A stretch of DNA of 64,000 nucleotides from JBBQZO01 sp038207625 (GTDB lineage: Bacteria; Pseudomonadota; Gammaproteobacteria; Burkholderiales; Burkholderiaceae_D), in NCBI GenBank assembly GCA_038207625.1, contig JBBQZO010000015.1, forward strand, positions 61,039 through 125,038, read 5' to 3'. The position numbers and the translations under genes were made by a program. Positions 33,242-42,037 of the stretch are shown here, piece after piece (positions within the stretch are counted from its first letter, which is position 1; the number at the start of each line of letters is the position of its first letter). The notes below the pieces were generated by a model. It was not told the origin of the DNA. It made no database searches and was given only the letters and a program-made list of their open reading frames with translations.

Positions 33242-35512
33242 TCATCGGCATGGGGCGCCAAGCGGCTGTGAAAACAAGGTCACCAGTTTTCGTGCGTCGG
33301 CGATATCGACTTTGCCGTCGCCATTTAGGTCCAGCGCGGGGGCCAGACTCTCGCCCGCGATGGCTTGGCCGCGCACGACCGCCATCAGAATTGCCAAGTC
33401 GTCGCGGTCGACGCAATTGTCGCCAGTCAGGTCACCCGGTTCTACGCCAACACTCCACTTCAAGGCCAGGCGCGGCCCGCGCACCGCGCCTGGCAGGGCG
33501 TAACGTTCGCCTTCGCGGCTGCCAAACCGCAGGCCACGAAACACGCCACCGGTGACATCCGTGAGCGCCACGCCGTAGTTCGGGCTCGGTGCGACCTTGC
33601 TCAGCCAGCTGCGCGCCAAGCTGGTGATATCCCAATCGAAGGTGTCACCGGCGACGTTGCTTTGCTGGTGCACCGTCTGGCTCGATAAAATGGTCGGGTC
33701 GAAGGCGGGCGCGGAGCTGTTGTTGGCGGCGTTAGGGGCGCTACTTGTTCCTTGTCCCTCCCAAGCAAGGCCAAAGGCGCTGGCGGGATCGGTCAGGATG
33801 GCGGGGGCACCGGGCGGACGTGGACCTTCGTAGCCATTGCCTTCGCCTTTGGGTTCGACCCATGGCGCCAGAATCGCGTGCGCATCCACGCTGTAGACGG
33901 AGTCGGGCAAGCCATTGTCGTAACTGTGCAAGGTGGTGTTCAGGGCCGCGCTGGTCAGATTCAGCGACGGTAGCATCGACACGTTAAAGTGTACGAACGC
34001 GCGCATCTTATCGGCGTCGCCCTCGGCCTGGCCGTTATCCGCGTGGCCGGTGCCCACTTCGATGAAGTCCTGCATGCCATAGTTGTCGTTGCGCCGGATG
34101 GTCAGGTCGGCGCGCACATAGGCGTCGGCGTCGGGCAGCAGTGTCAGTGTTGGTGTGGTTTTTCTTGCGAAAATAATAAATTCATGGCCATCGCTAGCTG
34201 GTGGCGGGTTGGCAGTGACCCGGAAAGCGAGCGCGCCATCTTTGACTGCCTGATGAAACAGGTTGAGGGTGTCCGGGCCGAATGTGGTGGGATTGATTCT
34301 CACCAAGGGTGCCAACAGCCTGCCCAGCGCGGGAAAGTCGATCACGGTCTCGATGGTGAGCGGCGCGATATCGTTGGCCATGTGCGCTAAGAAGACACCT
34401 TGCTCTGAGCTGAACCCGATCGCGTGTTCGGTGGTCTCCATGCCAACTTGGCGCGGTGTCGCGTCAATTGACGGGTAAGCGCCCAGTCGCCCAAACAGCG
34501 TGCCGGGCGCACCGGGCACGCTTGTTGCGCTGTTGGCGATGAGTTGAGGCGATCGCCGTCCTGCATAGATTGCACCCATACCGTTAGGAATGAATGGGTC
34601 GATCGCATTTTTGAACGCGATCGCGCCCCCAAAGTCGACAGAGGGTGAGCCGAAGTAGCTTGAACTATAGGGGAAATTGTCGATAGTATCGACGTAAGTG
34701 TCCCAATTGCCGGGTGTGAGGCCGTCAAATTCACGCCCGTAAATACCGCGCACCGGGGCGCCACGCCATGTGCCTGTTGCCAGAAAGGTTGCAAAGTCAC
34801 GGCCGAGATTGGTGGCTGTTATGGACGGGTAAGTCCCGAAGCCGGTGAAGTTCTGTAGCCGCAGGTTGCTCAATGAAGAGTCCAGGGCACCGATGACAAT
34901 CAGTCCGCTGCCGAAATCGCCATAGACGCCTTGTCCAGTACTGTCAGCAAAAACCAGGTGGCCGGACGCCAGCGACGGCGGACCAAAACTGTCAAAGCGG
35001 GCTCCGGGGTTACCGGGAATGGCCATGGTGCTGTCCACGACACGGCGCGGCGTCGCGGTGCCGTCGCCAATATAGAGTCCTTGCAGGATGGCTTGTCCGT
35101 CCTGCGTCTGACTGCTACTCTCCCCCTTGAAAGCGACTTGGCCTTGGCTAAGTGAAACGTATGGTGCCGGCACCGCGCCGGCCGAGAACACAAATGCGAA
35201 TTGCTGGTTTGCTGAGCCAGGGATCGGGTCGTTCGCTTTGACGATGGTTTTTGTCGTCCCTCCGATGGTCGACAGATAGACCCCCGTGTCCGACGAGGGG
35301 CGGATACTGCCAATGGCGTAGGCGACCTGCAAGGCGCCGCTCACGGGGTCGCGATCAAGCGCCGGGTCGCTAAGCCCCAAGCCCGGCAGCGAGGCGACGA
35401 TTACATACTCCCACTGGGGCGTATCGGCGGCGCGCGCAGCGTGATTGACAACAAGCACCGCGATGGCGGTGGCAACCATGCTGGAGAGCACACTCGGTAG
35501 TGATTTCTTCAC
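33242..35512 (-). CDS. Secreted DNRLRE-domain protein with C-terminal type I dockerin
   Basis: A 756-residue exported protein starting at GTG 35512 behind GGAG, with a signal peptide ending near ARA (about residue 28). Residues 30-440 contain diverged repeats in which FxxxGxPSLxxGxxVFAD-like units alternate with GLYxGDG-like ones, probably a beta-propeller or DUF7453-like region. Residues 455-690 match a DNRLRE/CBM96-type beta-sandwich (DADAYVRADLTIRRNDNYG; FVHFNVS; WDITSLARSWL). The last 60 residues carry two dockerin calcium loops, DLTGDNCVDRDD and DLNGDGKVDIAD, with paired cysteines flanking them. No catalytic domain is evident. It probably forms an operon with the downstream cohesin-like PEP-CTERM gene. 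Confidence 0.82.
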   Translation of the reverse strand: MKKSLPSVLSSMVATAIAVLVVNHAARAADTPQWEYVIVASLPGLGLSDPALDRDPVSGALQVAYAIGSIRPSSDTGVYLSTIGGTTKTIVKANDPIPGSANQQFAFVFSAGAVPAPYVSLSQGQVAFKGESSSQTQDGQAILQGLYIGDGTATPRRVVDSTMAIPGNPGARFDSFGPPSLASGHLVFADSTGQGVYGDFGSGLIVIGALDSSLSNLRLQNFTGFGTYPSITATNLGRDFATFLATGTWRGAPVRGIYGREFDGLTPGNWDTYVDTIDNFPYSSSYFGSPSVDFGGAIAFKNAIDPFIPNGMGAIYAGRRSPQLIANSATSVPGAPGTLFGRLGAYPSIDATPRQVGMETTEHAIGFSSEQGVFLAHMANDIAPLTIETVIDFPALGRLLAPLVRINPTTFGPDTLNLFHQAVKDGALAFRVTANPPPASDGHEFIIFARKTTPTLTLLPDADAYVRADLTIRRNDNYGMQDFIEVGTGHADNGQAEGDADKMRAFVHFNVSMLPSLNLTSAALNTTLHSYDNGLPDSVYSVDAHAILAPWVEPKGEGNGYEGPRPPGAPAILTDPASAFGLAWEGQGTSSAPNAANNSSAPAFDPTILSSQTVHQQSNVAGDTFDWDITSLARSWLSKVAPSPNYGVALTDVTGGVFRGLRFGSREGERYALPGAVRGPRLALKWSVGVEPGDLTGDNCVDRDDLAILMAVVRGQAIAGESLAPALDLNGDGKVDIADARKLVTLFSQPLGAPCR

Positions 35513-35969
35513 GATGGCTCCTTTGCTTGTGCCGTTCGCTGCCGCAACCGATCGGTTCGCGCCGTTCTAGTTGATTCGAGCATTAAGCGTGCCAAGCCAT
35601 TTAATGCTTATGAATCAAACGATTGGACGCGGCCCGAATGTAAGCCTTAACCAGGGTGTAAGGAATGGCGGCAGGTGCTGCCGCCGGCGCAAGCGTCATT
35701 TAGCTTCAGGGACATACTGGGATAAGGCCGACTGCGCACTGCGAGGGGCTCGCCGCGCCCCGTCTACGCGCGCACTGCCCAACCGCCCCCACCATCGATT
35801 GACGCAGAAACCGCCAACCCAGCAGGTGGAATAGCGACCGGCAGCAAAGGTCGATATAATCCGTGGGCTCGATGCGGCGCGGACGGGCGTGGTTATTCAT
35901 GGTTCGAAGTGCCCTCTCTTAAGTAAGCTGCCACGAAGCGGCGGTGCGCCTGTTTGGCTGCACCTTCCA
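35513..35969. other. Gene-free stretch with inverted repeat and an unassigned -10 box
   Basis: About 460 bases without a convincing gene. A perfect inverted repeat GCATTAA / TTAATGC with 14-base spacer lies at 35580-35607, about 70 bases upstream of the dockerin gene, and could be its operator. On the plus strand TATAAT at 35855-35860 has no gene after it; the only coding frame that follows is seven codons. The right part may be a remnant of a removed gene. Confidence 0.4.
35580..35607. repeat. Inverted repeat upstream of the dockerin gene
   Basis: Arms GCATTAA (35580-35586) and TTAATGC (35601-35607), both perfect, in an AT-rich patch of an otherwise GC-rich region. Confidence 0.5.
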
Positions 35970-37172
35970 TCACGCGCGCACGGCGGACGCGGGGCGCGCG
36001 TGGCCGACGAATTGCCACGCCAGTGCCGCCGCGGTGGATGCGCCGATCGCGCCAAGTACCAGCCAGGGTAGACCCGCATGGTCGGCCGCGCGCGCGTGGT
36101 CGAGCAGGGCGCCGCCGCTGGTGTAACCAAACAGGCCGCCTAAGGCCAGGCCGATGCGGCTCATGCCAAAGTAGCTGGCGCGCGCGCTTGGGTGTACGCG
36201 GCGCGCAAGCAGCGCTTCGCGGGCGGGCTCAACGACCATCGAGCCGATGAAAAAGCTGCCCAGCAAGGCGAACACGGCCACCGTGCCGCGCGTTAGTGCC
36301 AGTGCGGCGAGACTGCTGGCCATGACGCCGACGCCAAACACGATGCGCGCCTCTTCACTGGCATGGCGCTCGCCCAGGCGCGCCAGAGGGTAGAGCAGCA
36401 GCAGCGCCAACACGGCGTCCATGCCGTACAGCCAGCCGACCGCGCGCGCGCTGCCGGCAACCTGCGTCACCAGTACCGGCAACAACAGCATCAGCTGGAC
36501 CTGCATCACGTAATAGCCGCTCAAGGTCAGCACCAGCAGCAAGAAAGGACGGTCGTGCAACACGGTGCGCATGGCGCGGAACGCCGACGTGCGCCTGACA
36601 GCGACTCGATACGGCGGTAGCAGCAATGCGTTCAGTGCGGCGGCCAGTACGAACACCGCGCAGCCGCCCATCGCAACCCAATAGAAATCGCACGCCAGTA
36701 GCGCCGTGCCGACCAAGGCGCCCAGCACGCCGGCAGCGCTTTCCTGCGTCATCATCAGCGCGTAGAACCGGTTGCGCTCGGACGGGCGCGTGAGCTTGAC
36801 CACCAGCGCGCCGCGAGCCGGCTCGAACAGACTGCCGCCCAGGCCCGACAGAATGCACGAGAGCAGCAACAGCGCCGGCTGGTGCGCATACGCCATCACG
36901 GCGAAGCCGGCCGCGCGCAGCAACATGCCCGCCACGATCATCGGTTTCGCGCCGAAGCGGTCCGACAGCGAACCGCTGATCAAGCCCAGTCCTTGTTGGG
37001 ACAGCTGGCGCAGGCCCAGCGCCAGCCCGACGGCTGCCGCGGCCCAACCCAGTTGCTCGATGAAGTGCAGGCCGATCAAGGGAAACACCAGGTAAAACCC
37101 GGCCACCACCAGGCCATTGTCGACCATGAGAAAGCGCCGGCCCAGCCGGCGCGCCTGTTCTATAGCAGCCAT
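35970..37172 (-). CDS. MFS transporter, MdtH-like
   Basis: A 400-residue major facilitator with about 11-12 membrane helices. Motif A is GSLSDRFGAKPMIVAG (about residues 65-80), and the loop GGSLFEPARGALVVKLTRPSERNRFY is typical of MdtH-type drug efflux proteins. The ATG has AGAGGAA upstream. It is divergent from a LysR regulator 92 bases away that probably controls it. Substrate unknown. Confidence 0.9.
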   Translation of the reverse strand: MAAIEQARRLGRRFLMVDNGLVVAGFYLVFPLIGLHFIEQLGWAAAAVGLALGLRQLSQQGLGLISGSLSDRFGAKPMIVAGMLLRAAGFAVMAYAHQPALLLLSCILSGLGGSLFEPARGALVVKLTRPSERNRFYALMMTQESAAGVLGALVGTALLACDFYWVAMGGCAVFVLAAALNALLLPPYRVAVRRTSAFRAMRTVLHDRPFLLLVLTLSGYYVMQVQLMLLLPVLVTQVAGSARAVGWLYGMDAVLALLLLYPLARLGERHASEEARIVFGVGVMASSLAALALTRGTVAVFALLGSFFIGSMVVEPAREALLARRVHPSARASYFGMSRIGLALGGLFGYTSGGALLDHARAADHAGLPWLVLGAIGASTAAALAWQFVGHARPASAVRA

Positions 37173-37214
37173 ATTGCCATTCCTCTGAGTTGACGAATTG
37201 CCAGCTTAGCTTCC

Positions 37215-37232
37215 CTTCAGCTATCATTGAAG
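37215..37232. promoter_or_regulatory. Candidate LysR-type operator
   Basis: CTTCA-N8-TGAAG is an interrupted palindrome fitting the T-N11-A LysR box form, midway between the MFS gene and the LysR gene. Confidence 0.45.
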
Positions 37233-37264
37233 CCGGTATCTTGGAATATTTGATATGGGTTTTG

Positions 37265-38155
37265 ATGATGGCTATTGATTTCGACGACCTGTCGCTGCTG
37301 ATTGATATCGTCGAGTGTGGCAGCTTCAGTCAAGCCGCAGCGCGGCGGCGCTGGTCGCAGCCGCAGGTGAGCGTGCGCATCAGCGCACTGGAACAGCAGC
37401 TTGGCGCCCAGTTGTTTCAGCGTCACCGGCGCGGCGCCAGTCCGACCGCCGCCTGCGTGACGTTTCTGCCTGCAGTGCGCGGCGCGCTAGCCGCGCTCGA
37501 CGCCGGCGTGCAGGCGCTGCAGGGCGCGCCGGCCTTGCCGAAGATGAAGCTGGCCTGTGTGCCCTCGCTCGCCTCGATGGTGTTCGGTCCGATCCTGTTG
37601 GCATTGGCCGATGCGCCACTGGAAATTCGCTGTACGACCGATCACTCGCCGATGATCATGGAGAATCTGTTGAACGGTAGCGCGCAGCTGGGCTTTGTGC
37701 TGAAGTGTCCACCGATGGCGGGCATCCAGATGGAGTGCATCTGCCGTTCACCGGTCATCGCCGTGGTGCATCACAGTCATCGGCTGGCGCGCGCGGGCGT
37801 TGGCAGCCTGGCCGACATTGCTAACGCCCAGTTGGCGCCGCAATTTTGGGGCGAGGGCTGCGACGCGCTGATCAGTCAGTTGCGCGCGCTGCGCAGCGTC
37901 AGTAGTCCAATACACGCGATCCAGCCGGCCAGCGCGGCGCTTGAACTGGCACTTGAACATGGATTTCTGACCTTCATGCCGGAGATGGCGGTGCAAAAGC
38001 CCTTGCGCGACGGCCAGTTGGTGAAACTGACGCTGCGCGATTTGCCCTTGTGGGAGTGGGAAGTCATGGTGGCCTGGCGCAGTGGCAAGCGGCCCGACGG
38101 CGTCAAACAACTGTTGCTCGAGACGGTGCGCGGGATCGCCAAAGGCTGGGTGTGA
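37265..38155 (+). CDS. LysR family transcriptional regulator
   Basis: A 296-residue regulator. The winged helix-turn-helix occupies about residues 5-65 (LLIDIVECGSFSQAAARRRWSQPQVSVRISALEQQLGAQLFQRHRRG), followed by a periplasmic-binding-like effector domain. The first of two ATGs at 37265 is taken; the upstream frame has no ribosome site. It is divergent from an MFS transporter. Confidence 0.93.
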   Translation: MMAIDFDDLSLLIDIVECGSFSQAAARRRWSQPQVSVRISALEQQLGAQLFQRHRRGASPTAACVTFLPAVRGALAALDAGVQALQGAPALPKMKLACVPSLASMVFGPILLALADAPLEIRCTTDHSPMIMENLLNGSAQLGFVLKCPPMAGIQMECICRSPVIAVVHHSHRLARAGVGSLADIANAQLAPQFWGEGCDALISQLRALRSVSSPIHAIQPASAALELALEHGFLTFMPEMAVQKPLRDGQLVKLTLRDLPLWEWEVMVAWRSGKRPDGVKQLLLETVRGIAKGWV

Positions 38156-38496
38156 GCGCCGTCGCCGTGACCGGAAGCCAGGCGCGGCGCGCGACTTTTC
38201 TGCGGGCTCCTGAGCGTTGAGGCGTAGTGCTCGTAGCCCGTCAGGAACTGCGCGCCTTAGGGCGGCTGTTTGCTCACTACGAGGGCAAAGGGCGGCGAGG
38301 CGAATGTGTCGATTAGCCCGAATTTGTGCGCAAACGCGGCGCGGTATCGGAATCCCCCGATCTTGCCAGCGTCGATTTCGCGTGAATAGTTCTTGAAATG
38401 AGTTTCTTGAACCACTACCATGCGGAGCACTGATTTCACCGACTGTTGCCGCTTGCTTGCGATGGCGATCCCGTAGACCGCTGAAGAAAGAATGTT
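38156..38496. other. Gene-free stretch, possible remnant open frame on the minus strand
   Basis: About 340 bases. On the minus strand, 38257-38421 reads as a 54-residue frame beginning MVVVQETHFKNYSREIDAG with ordinary amino-acid composition, unlike the Arg/Ala-rich shadows elsewhere. It has no ribosome site and no recognisable family. It may be a gene remnant or chance. Confidence 0.3.
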
Positions 38497-39420
38497 ATGT
38501 CGTATGCTTATTTGAGCGATGTCGTCAAGGCCGTCACCGGCGTCGATCTGCCGCTGCCGTTCGCCACGTTTGGCCTGTTGGTCGGCATAGCCGTGGTGGC
38601 GGGCGGCGCGTGCCTGCGGCGCGAGCTGGAACGGCTGCACCGGGCGGGGCGCATCGGCACTGCGCGCAGCCGCGTCAAGGGCAACGATGGCGTACGGCGC
38701 GAGACCGACGTGGCGCCGCAGGAGATCGTCACCGACCTTGCCTTGGTGGTGGTGCTGGTGGGGATCGCCGGCGCGCGCCTGTTTCATATCCTCGAACATA
38801 CCGAGCAGTTCCTGGCCGATCCGTGGAGCATGATCTTCAACCGGGCCGGCTTGAGCATCTTCGGTGGTCTGATACTGGGCACCCTGGCCGGCCTGATTTG
38901 CCTGCGACGCCGGAGGCTGCCCATTCGGCCCATGCTCGACGCGGTCGCCCCGGCCATGATGCTGGGCTATGCGATCGGGCGCATCGGCTGTCAAGTCTCC
39001 GGCGACGGCGACTGGGGCATCGGCGCCAACATGGCGCTAAAACCGCTTTGGCTGCCAGACTGGCTATGGGCGCAAACCTACGATCACAATATCTATGGAC
39101 AGCTGATCGCGCCGCCCGGGGTGTATCCGGCGCCGTTGTATGAAACGCTGATGGGCCTGGGCTGTTTCGCGCTGCTGTGGATGTTGCGCAAACATCCGTT
39201 CCAGACCGGCTGGCTGTTCTCGCTATATCTGGTATTGGCAGGCGCAGAGCGCCTGTTGATCGAGCAAATCCGCATCAATCCGGTGCTGGACTTTGGCGCC
39301 GTCCATGCCACCCAGGCCGAATTGATTGCCGCGGGTCTGTTGCTGGCCGGAACAGCGGGTATGGCGCTGCTGAGCAGACGTGCGCCGCATGGCGCGCTGC
39401 GCGCGCCGATCCTGCCATAG
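38497..39420 (+). CDS. Prolipoprotein diacylglyceryl transferase-like membrane protein (atypical Lgt)
   Basis: A 307-residue membrane protein of the Lgt family with about seven helices. The family arginine is in GYAIGRIGCQVSGDGDWG (near residue 165), and the C-terminal AERLLIEQIRINP matches the conserved Arg/Glu helix. Two hallmark residues of E. coli Lgt differ: the essential His of the HGG motif is Phe in LSIFGGL, and the Asn after GRxG is Cys/Gln. It may transfer a lipid to another substrate or be an accessory paralogue. A normal lgt would be expected elsewhere. The ribosome site is weak. Confidence 0.85.
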   Translation: MSYAYLSDVVKAVTGVDLPLPFATFGLLVGIAVVAGGACLRRELERLHRAGRIGTARSRVKGNDGVRRETDVAPQEIVTDLALVVVLVGIAGARLFHILEHTEQFLADPWSMIFNRAGLSIFGGLILGTLAGLICLRRRRLPIRPMLDAVAPAMMLGYAIGRIGCQVSGDGDWGIGANMALKPLWLPDWLWAQTYDHNIYGQLIAPPGVYPAPLYETLMGLGCFALLWMLRKHPFQTGWLFSLYLVLAGAERLLIEQIRINPVLDFGAVHATQAELIAAGLLLAGTAGMALLSRRAPHGALRAPILP

Positions 39421-39432
39421 CGCGCTAGTTTG

Positions 39433-40170
39433 TCATGCCGCATGGGCATGCTGGCGCCAGCGCAGGCGCGAGCGGGCGGCCGGATCGAGCACCACCAGCT
39501 CCGAATCGCCGCTTTGCATCGCGCTGGCGGCCAGCGTATGGGCAGTGTGCACCAGGCTCGCGCCCAGCTGATCGAGCGCGCGTTCATCCTTGACAACGCC
39601 TAGCCAGACCAGCACGTCGGTGGCGTCGGCCGGTGTGCGCCTGTCCTGCACATCAAGACTGACCAAAATACCCGCCTCGACCAGACCGTGTGAGCGATAC
39701 GCGGCAAAACAGTGTTCCGCAGCGCGCGCAAACGCGTCCAGTTGCCCCGCCAGCACGGGAAAAATGTGGATCACGACGATGCCTCTGGCGCCGTCGGGCT
39801 CGTGTCGCGGATCGACGGCCGGCAGCAAGGACAGCATGCTGTGCGCATGCAAGGGGCGCAACAGCAGCACCTCGGTGTGCTCGACCAACACCGGTTGCCT
39901 GGCGCCAGCGAGCGCGCGCGCTGGCGCGGCGTAATAGTCGGTGCTGTTCACGGCGGCACCTGCCTGCAGATCCCGATAGCCGCGCAGCCAGGTGAATTGA
40001 CTGGCCTTGGCGCGCTCGTAGAGTTGGCCGAAGTCGGTTGCGCCAGCGGGCTCGTCGGCCTGTGATAGGCCCGTGTGCAACTGCTCGGCAAACTGCTCGC
40101 GCGCGCCGTCGCGTATGCGCAGACGTTGCAACTGGATCACTCGGTAGTCGTCGCTGTTGGTGGTTTTCAT
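39433..40170 (-). CDS. NIPSNAP-like / dimeric alpha-beta barrel protein
   Basis: A 245-residue cytoplasmic protein with two diverged alpha-beta barrel halves: VIQLQRLRIRDGAREQFAEQL at the start and GIVVIHIFPVLAGQLDAFARAAEHCFAAYRSHGLVEAGIL in the second half. The second is a typical NIPSNAP-type strand-helix pattern. Function unknown; small-molecule binding or a monooxygenase-like role is possible. It is divergent from a YafY/WYL regulator, with a perfect inverted repeat between them. Confidence 0.7.
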   Translation of the reverse strand: MKTTNSDDYRVIQLQRLRIRDGAREQFAEQLHTGLSQADEPAGATDFGQLYERAKASQFTWLRGYRDLQAGAAVNSTDYYAAPARALAGARQPVLVEHTEVLLLRPLHAHSMLSLLPAVDPRHEPDGARGIVVIHIFPVLAGQLDAFARAAEHCFAAYRSHGLVEAGILVSLDVQDRRTPADATDVLVWLGVVKDERALDQLGASLVHTAHTLAASAMQSGDSELVVLDPAARSRLRWRQHAHAA

Positions 40171-40224
40171 GGCTGCTGTGGTCTCCGCTGGGTTGCATGT
40201 CCGATCGGGGCCAGTTTAAAAGCC

Positions 40225-40249
40225 TAATAGGACACAATTGGCCCTATTA
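40225..40249. promoter_or_regulatory. Inverted-repeat operator between the NIPSNAP-like and YafY genes
   Basis: TAATAGG (40225-40231) and CCTATTA (40243-40249) form a perfect palindrome with an 11-base spacer, 19 bases before the regulator start and 55 bases before the divergent start. It is a likely binding site for the WYL regulator. Confidence 0.55.
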
Positions 40250-40267
40250 ATCTGGTATGTTGATAAT

Positions 40268-41224
40268 ATGTATCATCCAACCACACGCGTGTTGGCAGTG
40301 CTCGAACTGCTGCAAACCCACGGGCGCCTCAGCGCGGCCGACATGGCCACGCGGTTGGCGGTCGATACGCGCACTGTGCGACGCTATATCGTCACGCTTG
40401 AGGAGATCGGCATTCCCATCACCAGCGAGCGCGGCAGGTATGGTGGATATGCGCTGGTGGCCGGCTTCAAGTTGCCGCCGATGATGTTTACCGACGACGA
40501 GGCGCTGGCGCTGTCGATCGGACTGCTCGCTGCGCGCAGCCTGGGTTTGTCGGAGGCGGCGCCGGCCGTAGCCAGTGCGCAGGCCAAGCTCGAACGCATC
40601 ATGCCGGCCAAGTTGCAGCAGCGCATACGCGCCATTGACGAGACGGTGCGGCTCGACCTGGCCGCGCAGATCGTGCCGACCGACAATGCGGCACTGGTCA
40701 CGCTGTCGGCCGCCGCCCAATCCCAGCAGCGTGTGACGATGCGCTACCGCAGCGCCGACGGCAGTGACAGCGAGCGCGACTTCGATGCCTACGGTCTGGC
40801 GTTCAAGGGTGGCTGCTGGTACGTGCTGGGCATGTGCCAGTTGCGCCAGGCGATGCGCTCGTTCCGGCTCGATCGCATCGTGTCGGTGGCGTCCTGCGAC
40901 ACCGGTTTCGTCCGTCCGCCCGGCTTTGACGTGCTGCAGCACTTGAAGCGCGCGATGGCCAGTATGCCGCGTGCGTTCGGCGTCGAAGTTTTGCTCAAGA
41001 CCGACTTGCGCACCGCGCGCAGCTATCTGTTTGATGCAATCGAACTGTTCGAGCAGACCGCCGACGGCGTGTTGCTACGCACCCAGACCGATCATCTGGA
41101 CTGGTTTGCCGGCCGACTGGCTGCGCTGCCGTGCGAGTTCGAGGTGCGCACGCCGCCGGCCTTGCGTGAAGCGCTGCTGGCGCAGGCGCAACGGCTGATG
41201 CGCATGGTGGCGCCGGTCGGATAG
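40268..41224 (+). CDS. YafY-type HTH/WYL-domain transcriptional regulator
   Basis: A 318-residue regulator. An N-terminal HTH_11 domain (RVLAVLELLQTHGRLSAADMATRLAVDTRTVRRYIVTLEEIGIPI) is followed by a WYL domain (about 140-220, with VTMRYRSADGS and GCWYVLGMCQLRQAMRSFRLDRI) and a WCX-like C-terminus. The ATG at 40268 is chosen by homology to the family start, since the open frame begins earlier without a ribosome site. It is divergent from the NIPSNAP-like gene and is expected to repress it, as YafY-type proteins usually control their divergent neighbour. Confidence 0.9.
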   Translation: MYHPTTRVLAVLELLQTHGRLSAADMATRLAVDTRTVRRYIVTLEEIGIPITSERGRYGGYALVAGFKLPPMMFTDDEALALSIGLLAARSLGLSEAAPAVASAQAKLERIMPAKLQQRIRAIDETVRLDLAAQIVPTDNAALVTLSAAAQSQQRVTMRYRSADGSDSERDFDAYGLAFKGGCWYVLGMCQLRQAMRSFRLDRIVSVASCDTGFVRPPGFDVLQHLKRAMASMPRAFGVEVLLKTDLRTARSYLFDAIELFEQTADGVLLRTQTDHLDWFAGRLAALPCEFEVRTPPALREALLAQAQRLMRMVAPVG

Positions 41225-41260
41225 AATGCCGCTCCGATTCGATGACTACGCAAGGATTCC

Positions 41261-42037
41261 ATGTTTCAAAAAACGCTAGCCGGCCTCGCGCTCGGCGGCC
41301 TGTTGTTGCTTGCCGAGGCAGCCCAGGCGGGCGGCTGTCCGGCCCACTATGTCGATGGCCGTTTGCCGGAAATTCGCAACCCCAAGCTGGCCAGCGCCAC
41401 CAGCGAATTGTGCTTTGGGGTGTTTGGCGTCATGCATTCGGGATTGACGCGCACTCCGCTATGGTCGGCCGAACACCTGACGGCAGCCAATCTGGACGCG
41501 GCGCATACGCTGTCGCGCGAGAACTCGTTTCATGCCGAGGAGCGCTTGCCGTTCGGTCAGCGCGCCGAGTTGTCCGACTACGCGCATAGTGGCTTCGACC
41601 GCGGCCACATGTCGCCCAACGGCGACATGCCGGACCGCGATACCCAGCACGAAAGCTTCACGCTGGCGAATATGGTGCCGCAGGACGGGGACAATAACCG
41701 CCACGTGTGGGCCGGCATCGAAGGCGCGGTGCGCAAGCTGGCCATGAAGGAGGGCGGGCTGTACGTGATCACCGGCCCCGCCTTCATTGGCGGCCATTTG
41801 CAGAAGGTCGGCAATGTGCTCGTGCCCAGTCATCTGTACAAGGTTGTGTACAGTCCAAAGCAGCATGCGGGCGCCGCCTACTTCATCGAAAATAAGTCGA
41901 CCGACCAGTATCAGACGCTGAGCGTGGCGGAACTTGAACAGCGCATCGGCATCAACTTGCTACCGTCGCTGTCAGCGCGCCAGAAGGCCGCCAGCCTGGC
42001 CTTGCCCGTCATTCAATCGCACAGGAGTAAACAATGA
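41261..42037 (+). CDS. Secreted DNA/RNA non-specific endonuclease
   Basis: A 258-residue exported nuclease of the NucA/EndA beta-beta-alpha metal family. The signal peptide covers about residues 1-23. The active-site motif DRGHMSPNGDM near residue 114 holds the general-base His, and the metal-binding Asn lies in MVPQDGDNNRHVWAGIE. It probably degrades extracellular nucleic acid. Its last codons overlap the next small gene (ATGA). Confidence 0.92.
   Translation: MFQKTLAGLALGGLLLLAEAAQAGGCPAHYVDGRLPEIRNPKLASATSELCFGVFGVMHSGLTRTPLWSAEHLTAANLDAAHTLSRENSFHAEERLPFGQRAELSDYAHSGFDRGHMSPNGDMPDRDTQHESFTLANMVPQDGDNNRHVWAGIEGAVRKLAMKEGGLYVITGPAFIGGHLQKVGNVLVPSHLYKVVYSPKQHAGAAYFIENKSTDQYQTLSVAELEQRIGINLLPSLSARQKAASLALPVIQSHRSKQ

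Noticed and set aside
35571..35834. An 87-codon plus-strand frame in the 35.5 kb gap
   Set aside because: Arg-rich, no ribosome site, no recognisable domain.
38257..38994. A 245-codon minus-strand frame across the Lgt-like gene
   Set aside because: The part opposite the Lgt-like gene is shadow; only the outer 54 codons look protein-like and are reported separately.
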